A DNA stretch of 64,000 bases from Trematomus loennbergii. Its lineage: Eukaryota; Chordata; Actinopteri; Perciformes; Nototheniidae. This document shows, in pieces, positions 44,687 to 55,957 of the stretch. Position numbers and translations under genes: made by a program. Every line of letters begins with the position of its first letter. The first letter of the stretch is position 1. The DNA lies in assembly GCA_012861695.1 (NCBI GenBank), contig JAAOOA010000027.1:12690643-12754642 (forward strand), written 5' to 3'. The notes under the pieces were generated by a model. That model searched no databases. It was not told the DNA's origin and worked only from the letters and a program-made list of their open reading frames with translations.

Positions 44687-45311
44687 GCAGAACCAGAGCT
44701 TCCAGATGGTGTTCTTGTTTCAGGAGGACAAACCCTGCTCTGGCTTCATCGATGAGTTTAAAGAGCGACAGCCGAGGATGGAACAGTCTCTAAAGGACCT
44801 GGAGGAGTATGCTGTTCAGTTAGACAGGATGAATATGGGAGCAAAGATCTCCAGTGTGGCAGGCAGCTCAGTGGGGGCAGTAGGAAGTGTGCTCTCCATC
44901 GTTGGTTTGGTTTTAAGTCCTGTAACAGCTGGAGTGTCTTTAGTTCTGACAATGGCCGGGGTAGGCATGGGAATTACAAGCGGAGTCAACAGCGCTGTCA
45001 CCACCGCCACAGAGATTGGAGTAAACTGTGCATATCAAAAGAAAGCCAGAGAAGTATTCAAGAGCTTCATGGAGGATATGCAGTGTCTCCAGGATTGTCT
45101 GGAGGAGGTCACCAAAAGAGAACAAATCCACATAGATGTTGCTCTCGGGGTCGGCAAGGTGCTAGCTATAGTAGGCTATAGAGAGCAACTGAAGAGGGAT
45201 CCCACTAGACGGACAGACATGCAAAAGAGGTTGTGTGTACAGAATAAACCTGCATTATTTGAATGTATAATTCTAGCTGTAGTGTTTTTAGAAGCACTTG
45301 GATGTTTTTAA
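44687..45311 (+). pseudogene. Apolipoprotein L-like copy D, truncated exon 4
   Basis: It follows ATCGTCAG and is open. It has the N-terminal helix, the hydrophobic core (VGLVLSPVTAGVSLVLTM) and the type 1 start VALGVGKVLA. Near 45170-45183 it breaks off and continues directly in sequence that is 3' UTR in other units (GAGAGCAACTGAAGAGGGAT, also at 34376). The frame runs about 43 codons into that UTR before TAA at 45309-45311. The second hydrophobic stretch and C-terminus are missing, and no exons 1-3 are found upstream. It is a truncated pseudogene. Confidence 0.8.
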
Positions 45312-45970
45312 ATGCCAATAAAAAAGGTGTGTCCTACTTGTTCAGTGTACTCTTACAATCTTGCTTTAATGTTGAGTCATTAGGTGAAATTATATGAATT
45401 ATTTTGAAATAGGAAGAGATTTTTCAATGAAAAACAGCAGAATTTAAAAAATAATATTTACATAAAATAGAAAAGGCTGTAAAATCCAATAAAAGAGGAC
45501 TGTCCTATTTGGCCATGTAATCATAATAACTATTATGGATTGAAAGTCACTGAAACACAACTACTGAAAGCTAATTACAAAACTGACATCATTATTTATT
45601 ACATGTATGTAAATCAATTCAGCTTATCTTGTCAGCATATCAGTCATTACAGCATCATAAAGTAAAAATGTTTATTTCGGACAGCCTTTTTAAAGTTATT
45701 TTTCTCAAGAAACCAAAAGGTGTGCTGCTTCCTTAAACCTTTCAACCCTCAGTCCAGGAATGGGTGGGGTGGTTTTACCTGGTGAGGTAGAGTTTACAGT
45801 GTTGCCAACTTGGCTACTTTCTCGTTAAATTCGGCGGCTTTCCAAACCCTCCGGCTTATTATACTTATTTTTGTCAAAAGCGACTAACGACTAATTTAAC
45901 GACTTGTAATGGTGTTATTAGGGATTTTTCTGGTGTTTGGAGACTCACATATTGTTCAGCAGTTAAAAAA

Positions 45971-46264
45971 GCAAAGGCAGTTATTTATTATAGTGTGACA
46001 GTGACAGTGAAGAAACATTTACATTTTACATTTAAATCCCGCTCATGAGCAATTCATTTGCAGTCTCGACGCGGGAGAGTGTGGCTGTCTCCTCTCTGCT
46101 CTGACTGCAGCTGAGCTGCTGCGGGAGGCAACTGTGAGTCTGAGCGCCTGTGAGTACTATGGGCAGAGGGGCTCACGAGCCGCGGGTGCTGCCGTGAGCC
46201 CCTCTGCCCATAGTAAATGTTTCTTCACTGTCACTGTCACACTATAATAAATAACTGCCTTTGC
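45971..46264. repeat. Nested inverted repeat
   Basis: Outer arms: GCAAAGGCAGTTATTTATTA pairs with the mirror near 46240-46264, continuing through GACAGTGACAGTGAAGAAAC. Inner arms: ACTATGGGCAGAGGGGCTCA (46157) pairs with 46195-46215. Inside is a G+C-rich stretch. Confidence 0.8.
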
Positions 46265-46355
46265 TTTGCTTTGACTCACACAGCCTCAGTCACTTAATCA
46301 CCTCGTCCACTGTGTGTGTGCGTCTGTGACAAGCTAAACATCCACGTAGGTCATC

Positions 46356-46484
46356 ATGTCACAGTCTAAACTGTATTCACAAAAGTACAGAAAGGAGTGG
46401 GAATCAAACCCTGAGTTTAAAGGATGGTTGAAGCCATTTATTGGAGATGACACACACGGGCATACTATACTGCCTTTATTGTAA
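46356..46484 (+). pseudogene. hAT transposase N-terminal remnant
   Basis: A 42-residue frame includes KYRKEWESNPEFKGWLKPFI. This K-Y-x-x-x-W-E-x-x-P-x-F-x-x-W-L pattern opens many vertebrate hAT-related transposases just before their zinc finger. The zinc-finger cysteines are absent and the frame stops at 46482-46484. It is a relic of the parent transposase. Confidence 0.5.
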
Positions 46485-46981
46485 GGGAGATTTCTACTAA
46501 AAACTACTAAAACTACTTTCTACTTTTTCTAATAGAGACATTTGATCTACTGTCGTCTGGATTTACTCTGGTGGTTTCAAGTTTTGATCCTTGAAGGGGG
46601 TGGAACGTTTTTTTACCGCTATTACATGATATGCAAATTAGGCGATGACGTCATTTAGGGACTTCTGGCGACTTTTCGGACAGCCAATAGCTACTTTCCT
46701 TACTATGGAGTTGGCACCTTTATATATACAGTCTATGGTTGGCACGCAACACTGGGTAGAGAAAAGAAAAATGAAACCTAAAACGTCAGCCCTTACAGTA
46801 TGTCCCAAGTCCTTAACAAGTAGTCTGGCGTTAGTGCTTTCAGCAGATTAGTCGTATAGTTTCTCGGGTCAGGGTTAGTTACAGGTTAGATGTACAATAT
46901 TTTTCTGTTTTCATTTTAAACACGCAGGTAATAAGTTGTGGAATCGAGGAACTGAAGAACGCACACTGTCAGAGGAGAAAC

Positions 46982-46995
46982 ATGTCTGCTGCAAG
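46982..46995 (+). CDS. APOL-like copy E, exon 1
   Basis: ATG TCT GCT GCA AG then GTAAAC, identical to copy C in sequence and context. It lies after the D remnant and before exon 2 at 55958, so I assign it to E. Confidence 0.65.
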
Positions 46996-47224
46996 GTAAA
47001 CAATATCGTTGAGACACTTTTGAACAGAAAAATACATTTTATTTTGTGTCATTATAAGTGTCATTATAGCTATTTCCACTGTGTTTTATAATAGTAAATA
47101 CACGTAGGAAGTAATGTTAAAGCCTATCATGTGATAAAAGGCAACAAAAGTGCTGCTGAAAAGTAGCCCATACAGCACGGTCTCTTTGTTGTAGTTTAGT
47201 TACTTTGCGTCACTCACCGTGTAG

Positions 47225-48951
47225 TACGACGCTGAAGTTGGCTTCCGATTCAGAGCTTCCGATTCGGCAGTTAAGGGGAAAGTTAAGGGAAATTTAATTT
47301 ACAGCGCTGAGCGAACAATCCTCCGTGTTTGACCCTCTTAAATCGCTGCATAGCCGATTTATTTGGACTGGATTATCCCAGAGAGGCTAAACATTCTTTA
47401 TAACACAGTTTTAGATTTGTGAAACCTTAATTCTATTTGTGAAAATACAAAAAAGGAAGATTTTGCTGCTTTTTCTACATCTAGACCACATTAGACCAGG
47501 TCCTGATCTAAAACCCTAAAAATCTAAAAATGTTTGGTTTTTGTGACCAGTTGGACTCATTAAGGTCATTGTTTCCCTTTATAAGTGCAACTACGGAAGT
47601 GGATTGGAGTCTTTCAGAGCCTGTCACAGTTCCAGATCATATATCATGTGCAGTGCTCATTAGTAGCCGTCATCCCATGCAGTTTAAATATACTGGGACC
47701 CCAGCAAGGCAGCGTTACACTGGTGAGTACATGTGAAAGGATTTCAGGAGCCTTTTGCTTCATTTACATTATTTTAGTGGTTGGAGTAAGAGTACTTTTT
47801 AGAAATTCTAACAATGTATTTTTGAAAATGTATGAAACAAAAAAAAGTCTCCATACATGTCAAATAAAAAAATAACTTTCTACAAATAAATTCAAGATGT
47901 TTTTAAGATAGACTATATACATGTTCTGAAGCCACTGTGGCCTCAGAATGCTTCCGACACAACATTCAATAGCTTTAGCCAACGAGCTGCTGGGTCAGGT
48001 GAGGCTGCAGCAGCTCTGTGCCCTGATGTGAGCTACATAATCTGTCTTTTGGAGTATGTGGTGTTCTAAGGCTCTGTGCCTGTTAGCATGTTAGCCTAGC
48101 TCCTGCTGGGTGACAGACCCTGCAGTTTGTGATGGACTCTTACCGCTGATGCACTGGCAGAAAGAAGATAATTGCGAGGCCTGGTCTCCTGAAAAGCAGG
48201 TGCAGCCTACAAACAAGAGCAGGGAGGAGGAGACACATGTTGGCACAGTCATGCATTACAATCATAAAGCAGAACAACAAAAACAGTTAGCCAAAAGCAA
48301 AGCTGGATCATTTATTAATTGCTGTTAAAGCATAAACAGTTAGAATGCTTTAGTAAGTTTTGCTTTAACTTTAATAAAATGATCCTGTGAGGATAATAAG
48401 TGAATTTGAAGCAGACTCAGTGTCAGGGTTGGGGAAAAATAGGACCCAAATGCAGTAAAAGGACTAAAAGGTCAGGTAACAAAAAGCGAGCTTTATTTCC
48501 CAAAGCTGAATGACAAAAGAAAACAAGGAACAACTTAACCAAAACCGGGGGAGTACGAGGAAGGATCAGGACAAAAAACCTCAGGAACAAACATGGAGCG
48601 TGACAGGTAGCATGGACAAGAGCAAACAGACTAACAGGTATCATAGACGAGAAACGACAACGAACAGACATGGAGCACAGGGGAAGACAAGACAATGCGA
48701 AAAAAGCAGCAAAATCTTCCTTTTTTTGTATTTTCACAAATAGAATTAAGGTTTCACAAATCTAAAACTGTGTTATAAAGAATGTTTAGCCTCTCTGGGA
48801 TAATCCAGTCCAAATAAATCGGCTATGCAGCGATTTAAGAGGGTCAAACACGGAGGATTGTTCGCTCAGCGCTGTAAATTAAATTTCCCTTAACTTTCCC
48901 CTTAACTGCCGAATCGGAAGCTCTGAATCGGAAGCCAACTTCAGCGTCGTA
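47225..48951. mobile_element. Long-TIR element, intron 1 of copy E
   Basis: Arms of 250 bases (47225-47474 and 48701-48951) pair almost perfectly; the outer end is TACGACGCTGAAGTTGGCTT. The inner 1.2 kb holds AT-rich sequence and an LTR-like piece (48419-48480) but no transposase. Target duplication could not be fixed because the flanks (GTGTAG and ATACAC) themselves extend the symmetry. Confidence 0.75.
48419..48700 (-). mobile_element. Possible LTR remnant
   Basis: On the minus strand a poly-A signal context (AAATAAAGCTCGC) is followed by CATTTGGGTCCTATTTTTCC and an end in CCTGACAC. This is wording seen at the 3' ends of fish LTR elements. There is no partner LTR and no coding region. Confidence 0.3.
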
Positions 48952-48967
48952 TACACGTAAGGAGAGC

Positions 48968-49014
48968 CGGGACGAAAGTAACACGGGACGAAAGTAACAC
49001 GGGACGAAAGTAAC
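48968..49014. repeat. 16-base unit repeated three times
   Basis: The unit CGGGACGAAAGTAACA occurs three times head to tail, the last slightly changed. Confidence 0.9.
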
Positions 49015-49179
49015 GGAGCGATTTTATCCGAGCCCAAACAACTTTGACCGGCCAAATTACGTCAGAATTATGTCAGAATTATCAGCATTCAATACTTAAC
49101 AGATCTACTAAATATCAGGTTTAACTGTCAGGAGTTCGTGTCTCTCCCCCACACTCACACATATAAAATTCGATATGAA

Positions 49180-49247
49180 CTGAAGAGCCGCATGAAACTG
49201 GGCAAAGAGCCGCATGCGGCTCGAGAGCCGCGGGTTGGCCACCCCTG
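49180..49247. mobile_element. Solo hAT right end
   Basis: GAGAGCCGCGGGTTGGCCAC followed by CCCTG is the inverted form of the CAGGGGTGGCCAACC terminus common in hAT elements. The left end was not found, so it is a fragment. Confidence 0.5.
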
Positions 49248-49389
49248 TACTAGACCGCTGGGTCATGTTAAGACCATCTTTTATGTGTTGCTGTGGGTCT
49301 TTTACATCGTTTTTGTGTTACAAATATCAAAACAATAACAGAATATATCCGTCGTAAACTAAACCAGAAACAGCAGTATATTTTATTTT

Positions 49390-51240
49390 GTTAACACTGT
49401 AAACTTGACAGCTTTTTAACCCGCACCTTCTACTGGTTAAAGCACGTTATTACACGTTTAGAGTAATTGCAATGCAGGTAGATTGTGTTGCTTTTTAATG
49501 ACTGTTTTAAAATGCCTTTTTCTTAATGTCTTTCATTTTTGTAAAGCACTTTTGAATGTGTTATATTTGATGAAAACATTTAAATATTAAGAGTACATAC
49601 TCTTAATATAGTGGGAAAGTGGAAGGTCAATGATATAAATAATATAGAATAGAAAATATCAAGAAGATACTATAAGTGATCTCTACAATAAAACAGTTTA
49701 GTGCCTGATAGGAGGATGTGCAAAACAGACAAACTAATAAGGCTTTATTTAAACATTAAAGAATACTTTAGGTTAAGGTCTTCTTTTAAATAAGAAAAAA
49801 GCTTTGGGGTATCTACAGATATTAAGCCTGACAAAGTACTTAACGTCTAATATATTGCATGGTTTGTTTTGGAACTTGACAATCAACTTTCCTGCAATGT
49901 TAACTATGTTGAAGCACTTATTTTAACTGATATTATACATATTAATTATACTCTTATAAGATGTATGTAGATAGTATAAGAAATGTGCAGAATATGTTTA
50001 ATGGTGGAGGTACACAGATATCGATAGATGTCTTGTAATGCACTGTTGATGAACCTGTGACCCAAGTTTTTCATTCATTGCATAACTACACCGTAGTTGT
50101 GTATATGGTATGTCAATAAACCTTAGAAAATCTTGAAATCTTGAAAGGGATGTGCAAAATAGCCATTATACAGTTTTTAATTAACTATTAGTAGAGAATA
50201 ACGAGTAATAAATATGCTTTATAGAGATCTGCAGATAAATATTTAGTCTTCTCAAGCACCCACTACCAAATATCTCGCCTGATTGTTGGCACTTGACAAT
50301 CACCTTCACTGAATTTTACTCAGGTGTAACTAAACTGATTTAAGGGTTGTTTATATTTCACATCATTAATCCAAATCTGTAAAGTAACTAAAATAAATGT
50401 AGTGGAGTAAAAATACCAGGTTAACCTTAAAGAAAGCCCTCAGGATTATAAAAGACCCCCATCACCCCAGCCACAAACTGTTCTGTCTGCTGCCGTCTGG
50501 CAGGCGGTACCGCAGCATCCGGACTAAAACCACCAGACTCAGGGACAGCTTCATCCCACAGGCCAGAAGACTATTAAACACCTGAACTTAGAAACAACAT
50601 CCATAACATTCATCTGGCTGCTACTTAGAAATTATTTATCTAATATATCATATTCCAATCACTTGTATATAGACTCTTATTGCACTATTTCACTTTTTAC
50701 TATTTTACTATTTTTCTTTTTGTATTTACTTGCACTATTTTTTCTGTGTATCTGTTTTATTGTGTTGCACTGTTGGAGGAGCCTGTGACCTGGGGGTAGG
50801 ACACGTCCGATTCCTGTTTTGGATAGTGTGCCGTCGATGGGTTTCATTCCATTTCAAAGTGCTTTTTCACATGTAAACTTCGCCCACTGCCACTCCAACA
50901 TCCAATCACAGAGCTTGAGGACTGATCACGGGGTTTGGCAAGCTAAGCACATGGTGTAGTCCCATTGCTGAGGATTCTGGGTAGTGTAGTGTCTTCTGCC
51001 ATCCAAAAACTCCGAAAAAATATTTGTTTCTCCGAATCAAAAGGGGATAATACAAAAGCATTGTACACAATTTAAACCAATCAATGTTGTGTAATTAACA
51101 AGGATCATCTGGTGTTTTTGAGTTGATGAGTAGTGCAGATATCACTGTAAAATCAATCGACAGTAAGGAGAATACTTACTTCCGGGTGTAAAATCCTCCG
51201 TTATCCAATGGGAATGGACGCTCACATTGCTCTTTGGGTC
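49390..51240. mobile_element. Diverged relative of the 20728-23002 fold-back element
   Basis: Shared phrases in the same order include CTGGTTAAAGCACGTTATT, TACTTTAGGTTAAGGTCTTC, CATTGCATAACTACACCGTA and, at the right, TCCGTTATCCAATGGGAATG. The left arm is missing. A LINE fragment interrupts it (about 50423-50800). Confidence 0.65.
50423..50800 (+). mobile_element. Non-LTR retrotransposon 3' end
   Basis: A plus-strand stretch encodes KALRIIKDPHHPSHKLF, then LLPSGRRYRSIRTKTTRLRD and a stop after RRLLNT. This is the usual C-terminal wording of fish LINE ORF2 proteins. It is followed by T-rich 3' UTR. No RT domain is present. Confidence 0.55.
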
Positions 51241-51732
51241 CGTAATACAATAAAGGGGACATGATCAAATAGGAATATAATTATCTTTTAAATAACGTTA
51301 ACTAAAGGGAACAATCTATTTGACACAGCTGAAGCTCTGGCCTTCCTTAAAAACTAACTAATTTAATAAAAATCACAGTTGTATTACACACAATGCACTG
51401 TTTTTTGAGAACAAAAATTGGTAAATAATGCACCATAATACATTCTGACGAAAAATAAAAATTATTATGAATACAAATCAAATAAAAGAAGCCTCCTGTG
51501 AGTTACTACAAGCTATAAAGTAGATTTAAAAAACGTTTTATAGAATAAAAGCTCACTGCGGGACGTTGTAGAAATGCGTGTGTGCACCACGACAAAGCAG
51601 CCTCATTCACTTTACATTGGGGTTGTTTGCGTGGTGCCGACATGTAAATGTAGCAGAGTGCGTGACTCCACCACGCACTGCGGTGTTAAGGAGTCGTGGT
51701 GGAGTCACGCATTCTGGTGAGACCAGGTTGTA
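51241..51732. other. Interval with a strong hairpin
   Basis: AT-rich sequence with no gene. At 51660-51675 and 51695-51710 a perfect 16-base stem (GCGTGACTCCACCACG and its complement) encloses 19 bases. Confidence 0.55.
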
Positions 51733-52274
51733 AAGGTCCCCTATTATACTGTTTTTCATCAATATATAATAGTTCTCAGATATATACATAACATGTCTCT
51801 GATGTGTTTGGCTCGAAATACCAAACAGATCATGCATTGTAGCATCCCATAAACCCCTCTGTTCAGCCCTGTTTCTAAAGTGCTGATTCTCTGTCTGTTA
51901 CTTTAGATGAAAATAAGGAGCCACTCCCCACTCCCCACGCCCCTCTGCGATATATTTGGTTAAAAAGAACACAATGGTGCTCTATAGGGGCGTTCACACC
52001 AAGTACTTTTCCCACAGTAGTTCATGAGAACTTTAGTTCATGAGAGCTCCTTTAGTTCTGATGAACTAAAGCAGATCGCGTTCACACCAAATGAGTTCCT
52101 GGGGGTGGATTAGGCAAATGAGCCGCTGACGTCACTTCTTCTTCTTCTGCTTTGGGTTTACTGGCAGGCCGCAAACAACTTCACGGCGAGTACAGTAGGT
52201 GGCGGTATGCACCTTAAAGTTGCAATTCGCCAAAAAACCGAGAGAAGAAGAAAAAAAAGTTCCGCTTCCGCTGT

Positions 52275-52820
52275 ATGCTTCTGTTTACCTTCCGACCTCA
52301 GACACGGTATGGAGTTGACGTTTTGGTGGTCGTGTTATACAGCTTCGTAACGGAGTTATTTAAGCCAATAACTCAGCCACAAATACAAATACAGATCGAC
52401 CATTCAAATGCAATAGAAATGCTGAGTCGGAGGCGAAGGCGGTTAAGAAGCCTTAACAAAAGGATTGGACGACGAAAGCACACGCTATGGACATGTTTCG
52501 CCGTTGGACAGCCGAGGATGATGGCCGTTATCACGCCCAAAGAACAGCAATGGTACGTTCATTAAATCACATTAATACTATCTAATGTAGGATTTATGGA
52601 GTTATGTAGGGCTAATTTGTGTCTTTGTATGTGTTCCAGATATGCGAATACTACGGAACTCTGGGTGAACAATAGAACGTCGGCCTGGTGGGAGGTGGTG
52701 CCAACATGTGCAGTGGATCAAAGATTTCCGAATGTCCAAGCGCTCTTTTCAACTCCTCTGTATTCGCCTGGAAGCAACGTTGTGGAGAGGCATCTGAACA
52801 GCATGGAAATTGTAAATTGA
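52275..52820 (+). pseudogene. Harbinger transposase N-terminal remnant, copy 2
   Basis: Same two-part layout as 29331-29980. The Arg-rich first part lacks one repeat (SRRRRRLRSLNKRIGRR) and shifts frame near 52474. The second part retains MSKRSFQLLCIRLEATL in a broken frame but has lost the stretch between GCAACGTTG and CATCTGA. More decayed than copy 1. Confidence 0.6.
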
Positions 52821-53245
52821 CAATAAAGCTGATATTTTGTACAGTGCATTTGGTTCTCTCTTTTATTTACCAGTCAACAGACACAATTACAATAGTGCAG
52901 ACACACCTTAGTGCAAAGATTAAATGTCAGTATCAAAACAGTACTCATACTGTATATTTGTATATTAATGAGTATATTATGTTAAATGTGTGTTAAAGAC
53001 AATGGGATGAGGTTGAAAGCTCTTTAAAAAACTTTTTTTGTATACATACATGTTAACATACATGTTAAGCATGCACACCTGAAGAACTACGTTACACACA
53101 CACAGGTTAGTCTGTGTACCGCTGCACTGCTGCTGGTTTAAACAAAGACAGTCATGATGCTAGTGCTGTGCATGTAGGTTCTCTTTTATTTATCAGCAGC
53201 AGATCAATAAGTGTCAGTAGTATCAAAACAATATAATAACAGTGG

Positions 53246-53247
<2 letters not shown>

Positions 53248-53302
<55 letters not shown>
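53248..53302. repeat. TA microsatellite
   Basis: About 27 TA units. Confidence 0.95.
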
Positions 53303-53304
<2 letters not shown>

Positions 53305-53392
53305 TAGGCTCAGCAGCAGACACACCTTAGTGCAAAGTTAGGTGTCAGTATTAATAACAGTGGCATATATATATATACAATAATACAAAATT

Positions 53393-53530
53393 AACTGTCC
53401 CAGGTGTAGGCAATTTGGGGTGAAGTGTCTTGCCCAGGGACACAACGACATCCTGACTGCAGTGGGGTTTGAACCTGTGCTCCCCTGATCCGAACACCAA
53501 CGCACCAGACCACTGCACCACACGCCTCCC
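53393..53530 (-). mobile_element. tRNA-derived V-type SINE, minus strand
   Basis: On the minus strand the head has both boxes (GTGTGGTGCAGTGG and AGGTTCAAACCCC) with the normal spacing, then CTGGGCAAGACACTTCACCC and a shortened tail. Same insertion as 30525-30642 in the sister Harbinger copy, so it predates their split. Confidence 0.75.
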
Positions 53531-53860
53531 AACAAGTCATTGTACAGTTTATCAACGACAAGTTTTTTTAATTTTTGTATTGAAGGCCTGTTGGATTTAA
53601 TCAGCTCGCTTAGCACTGCCAGAAGCCCAGCCTGAAAGGTATTTTGTTGCTCCACCTCGATTCCTGGGCCTTGTGTGAATGCAGCAGCCGTTCGTCGTGC
53701 ATCTCCTTGGCACGCAGGTCCTCATTCTCCTTGCTGACCATGGCACGGCGGTCCATCGCCATGATGGTGTCAAGGAAGCTGTCATCGCGTGCCCACTTTC
53801 CTAAGGTGAAATATGCAAGATACAAGATCAGTTTAATCGCAACAACGAGGCAAAATGTTG
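53530..53860 (-). pseudogene. Harbinger Myb-like protein, C-terminal exon, copy 2
   Basis: Minus-strand frames include DDSFLDTIMAMDRRAMVSKE, HDERLLHSHKAQESRW and, in a second frame, QQNTFQAGLLAVLSELIKSN and SIQKLKKLVVDKLYNDLL. One frame change near 53645 separates them. The SINE follows directly at the 3' end. Confidence 0.6.
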
Positions 53861-53869
53861 ATTAATAGT

Positions 53870-54230
53870 CCAGTTTACTCTGAGATAGAAGATCAAACCG
53901 TTTTCATGTAATCCTTTTATTTATACATCACATATACTGAGGTAGCTGGGCCAATCAAGCTTGGACTGAAATATCGAAATTACATCTCTCTTTGATATTG
54001 ACTACAATTATTGCTACAATGCATCAATTCATTATCAAGCAAATGACTTGTGCATGAACTCTAAGCAGCGGTGATGCAATACATATTTCGATTTACTTTT
54101 ACTTATTAATAGTTATATCACCTTCTTCTTCTTTCAAGGCCAGAGTAGTTACAGTGTAAGTGGATTGACATCTAACATAACATGGCTGAGTACAATTATA
54201 ACAATCAATAAAAAAAAGGAAAAATAAATA
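53870..54230. other. Unassigned sequence inside Harbinger copy 2
   Basis: It replaces the segment with the middle Myb-like exon found in copy 1. AT-rich; no frame or repeat family recognised. Confidence 0.4.
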
Positions 54231-54744
54231 GAATTTCAATTACATTTCTACTTAAATGTGCAAAAATATTAGAACATCAGTCTTTGTGGCATGCAGGTAA
54301 TCAACTGTTTAAGCTTTTACCATTAACATGTAGAATGAATGTTGCAAATTACTTGAAATTATAGCAACTAATGTATTGTTAGAGGTAGCATTATGTCCAG
54401 CTAGCATGCTAATTGCTAACGTTATATTATCGTTTTATCCCGGAGGGGAAAACTAGTTTCTAATCCTGAGAGAAACACCTCGCCTGAAACACACGATTAG
54501 TGCCATGAGTTAGTGAAGCAAATTACAGAACATTGCACACTTATTCACAAGTCAAAACGTGTTCATAGCGGGCATGGCTGAGAATAGCTAGCTAGCTAGA
54601 TGTTGTTAGCCAGCTTGGACCTAACGTTAGCAAGTTCTAGCATGGCTAGCTCGATCTACTGAGCAAATAAAAGTACATATAAGACCAGTATTGTGCAGAT
54701 TAAAACAGTGCAGTGCATGTATTTTATTTTACCTTGGTAGTCGT

Positions 54745-54880
54745 CCCGACATGACTTTGCCAGGTCTGCTAACTTTGCAGAGCCACAGAAACTGCATTCA
54801 GTAGAAGCTTCTGAATGCGGCGCTTCGCGTCCTCCGAGTAAATCGCCAGAAGCGCAGACACATCCTCATCACTCCACCGC
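54745..54880 (-). pseudogene. Harbinger Myb-like protein, N-terminal exon, copy 2
   Basis: The minus-strand frame reads ERWSDEDVSALLAIYSEDAK then IQKLLLNAVSV, followed after a one-base frame change by KLADLAKSCRDDYQ and a GTAAA donor. The Trp and acidic spacing match the Myb/SANT-like fold of Harbinger partner proteins. The open frame at 63895 begins the same way. Confidence 0.6.
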
Positions 54881-55957
54881 TCCAATTGATTTATTTAGTG
54901 TTGCTATAATAACTGCTTTCACAAAAGGAATCTCTTCGGGTGTGCTGTCCGAAGCGAGCAAATACAATGGCCGCTTACAACAAAAAATTCAGAGTCAAAC
55001 GGGCGTGGTTTGCATTCCGCACAGCCAATCAGACGTACAACTACTTTCTCCCACGAAAAGCGGTCGGACGAACTAATTGAGCTACTTTAGTTCCTGGGGC
55101 TTTTTGGTGTGAACGCAAATATATCGTAGTTCTGATGAACTATTGTGGGAAAAGTACACCAAAGTACTCCGGTGTGAACGCACCTATCGAGGAGATTCAG
55201 GTGATAAGGTGAGGGAGGTGGGGGGGGGGGTGTTACCTTGGTTGGTTTTGGCTAATGGTTACACAAGGAATGACATCATAAAGTGGCTAAAATCTGATCA
55301 GCTCATTTTCAGACAGGTTTTTATATAAATGGATCAGGACAAAAGAGAGAGAATCTTTTTTCCTGAAACTTTCAGAATCTCTTTACACAGAGGGGACACA
55401 TGTTTATTTATAAAAGACATTAAAAAGTGGATTTTGCATAATAGGTGACCTTTAATACATAAAAGTGCACAACAAAAGTCCTATCCAAACTGATGAATGT
55501 GGACTAAATTTCATTAAAAAAGACATGTTTTTCTCTTGTTCATTGTACTTATACAATTCTGCAGTGACATTTGTTTTAGCACAATGGCCATTGGCCACTT
55601 ATATGAATCAGCATGGTGGTTTAGAAATAAGATATGTTTTGTCTCATAAAATGGTAATTTTTGATGGTCCTAAAGTAAAACCCTGTGTTTAAGTGCGAGG
55701 GGTTTCGGATGTGAGCCAATCCTCCTTTGACTGTCAACAGTCTGTGTAAATGAGTAAGAAAACCATAATCAAGGGCTGCCTGTGTTTTTAAGATAAGTTT
55801 GATCAGAGGCTTTGGGCCGAGGGAATATTTGGTGGGGACACAAAGCTAGAGCTGGAGATATACGGTAGATCTTGTGATAAAAGACAACACGGCACAACGA
55901 CAGTTCAGTTTGAATTTGTTTTCCATTTCACAAACTAAATTATGTTTTGTGTTATAG

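Larger units (their letters stand above)
45797..46754. mobile_element. hAT-like element upstream of copy E
   Basis: Ends CAGTGTTGCCAACTTGGC and TTGGCACGCAACACTG are inverted. GGTAGAG stands on both outer sides (45786-45792 and 46754-46760), while the copy C equivalent has it once; four extra bases (TTTA) sit at the left. It contains a nested palindrome (45971-46264) and a 42-codon transposase-like remnant. Confidence 0.7.
45185..46981 (+). promoter_or_regulatory. 3' UTR remnant of D and upstream region of copy E
   Basis: Colinear with 34376-35207, the region before copy C, apart from the hAT insertion at 45797-46754. It probably contains the promoter and 5' UTR of copy E. No core motif is assigned. 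Confidence 0.45.
51987..55184. mobile_element. PIF/Harbinger element, copy 2
   Basis: Inverted ends GGCGTTCACACCAAGTACTT and GGTGTGAACGCACC. Plus-strand transposase remnant and minus-strand Myb-like exons as in copy 1 (29040-32730), but shorter: the segment with the middle Myb exon and the full SINE is missing and different sequence lies at 53860-54230. Confidence 0.8.
51733..55455. mobile_element. TTAA-type element carrying a Harbinger, intron 1 of copy E
   Basis: The left end AGGTCCCCTATTATAC and right end CATAATAGGTGACCTTTAA match the copy C element at 35879-38652. The left TTAA is altered (TTGTAA). The Harbinger insertion occupies 51987-55184. The right-hand flank from 55457 is colinear with 38657 in copy C. 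Confidence 0.65.
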
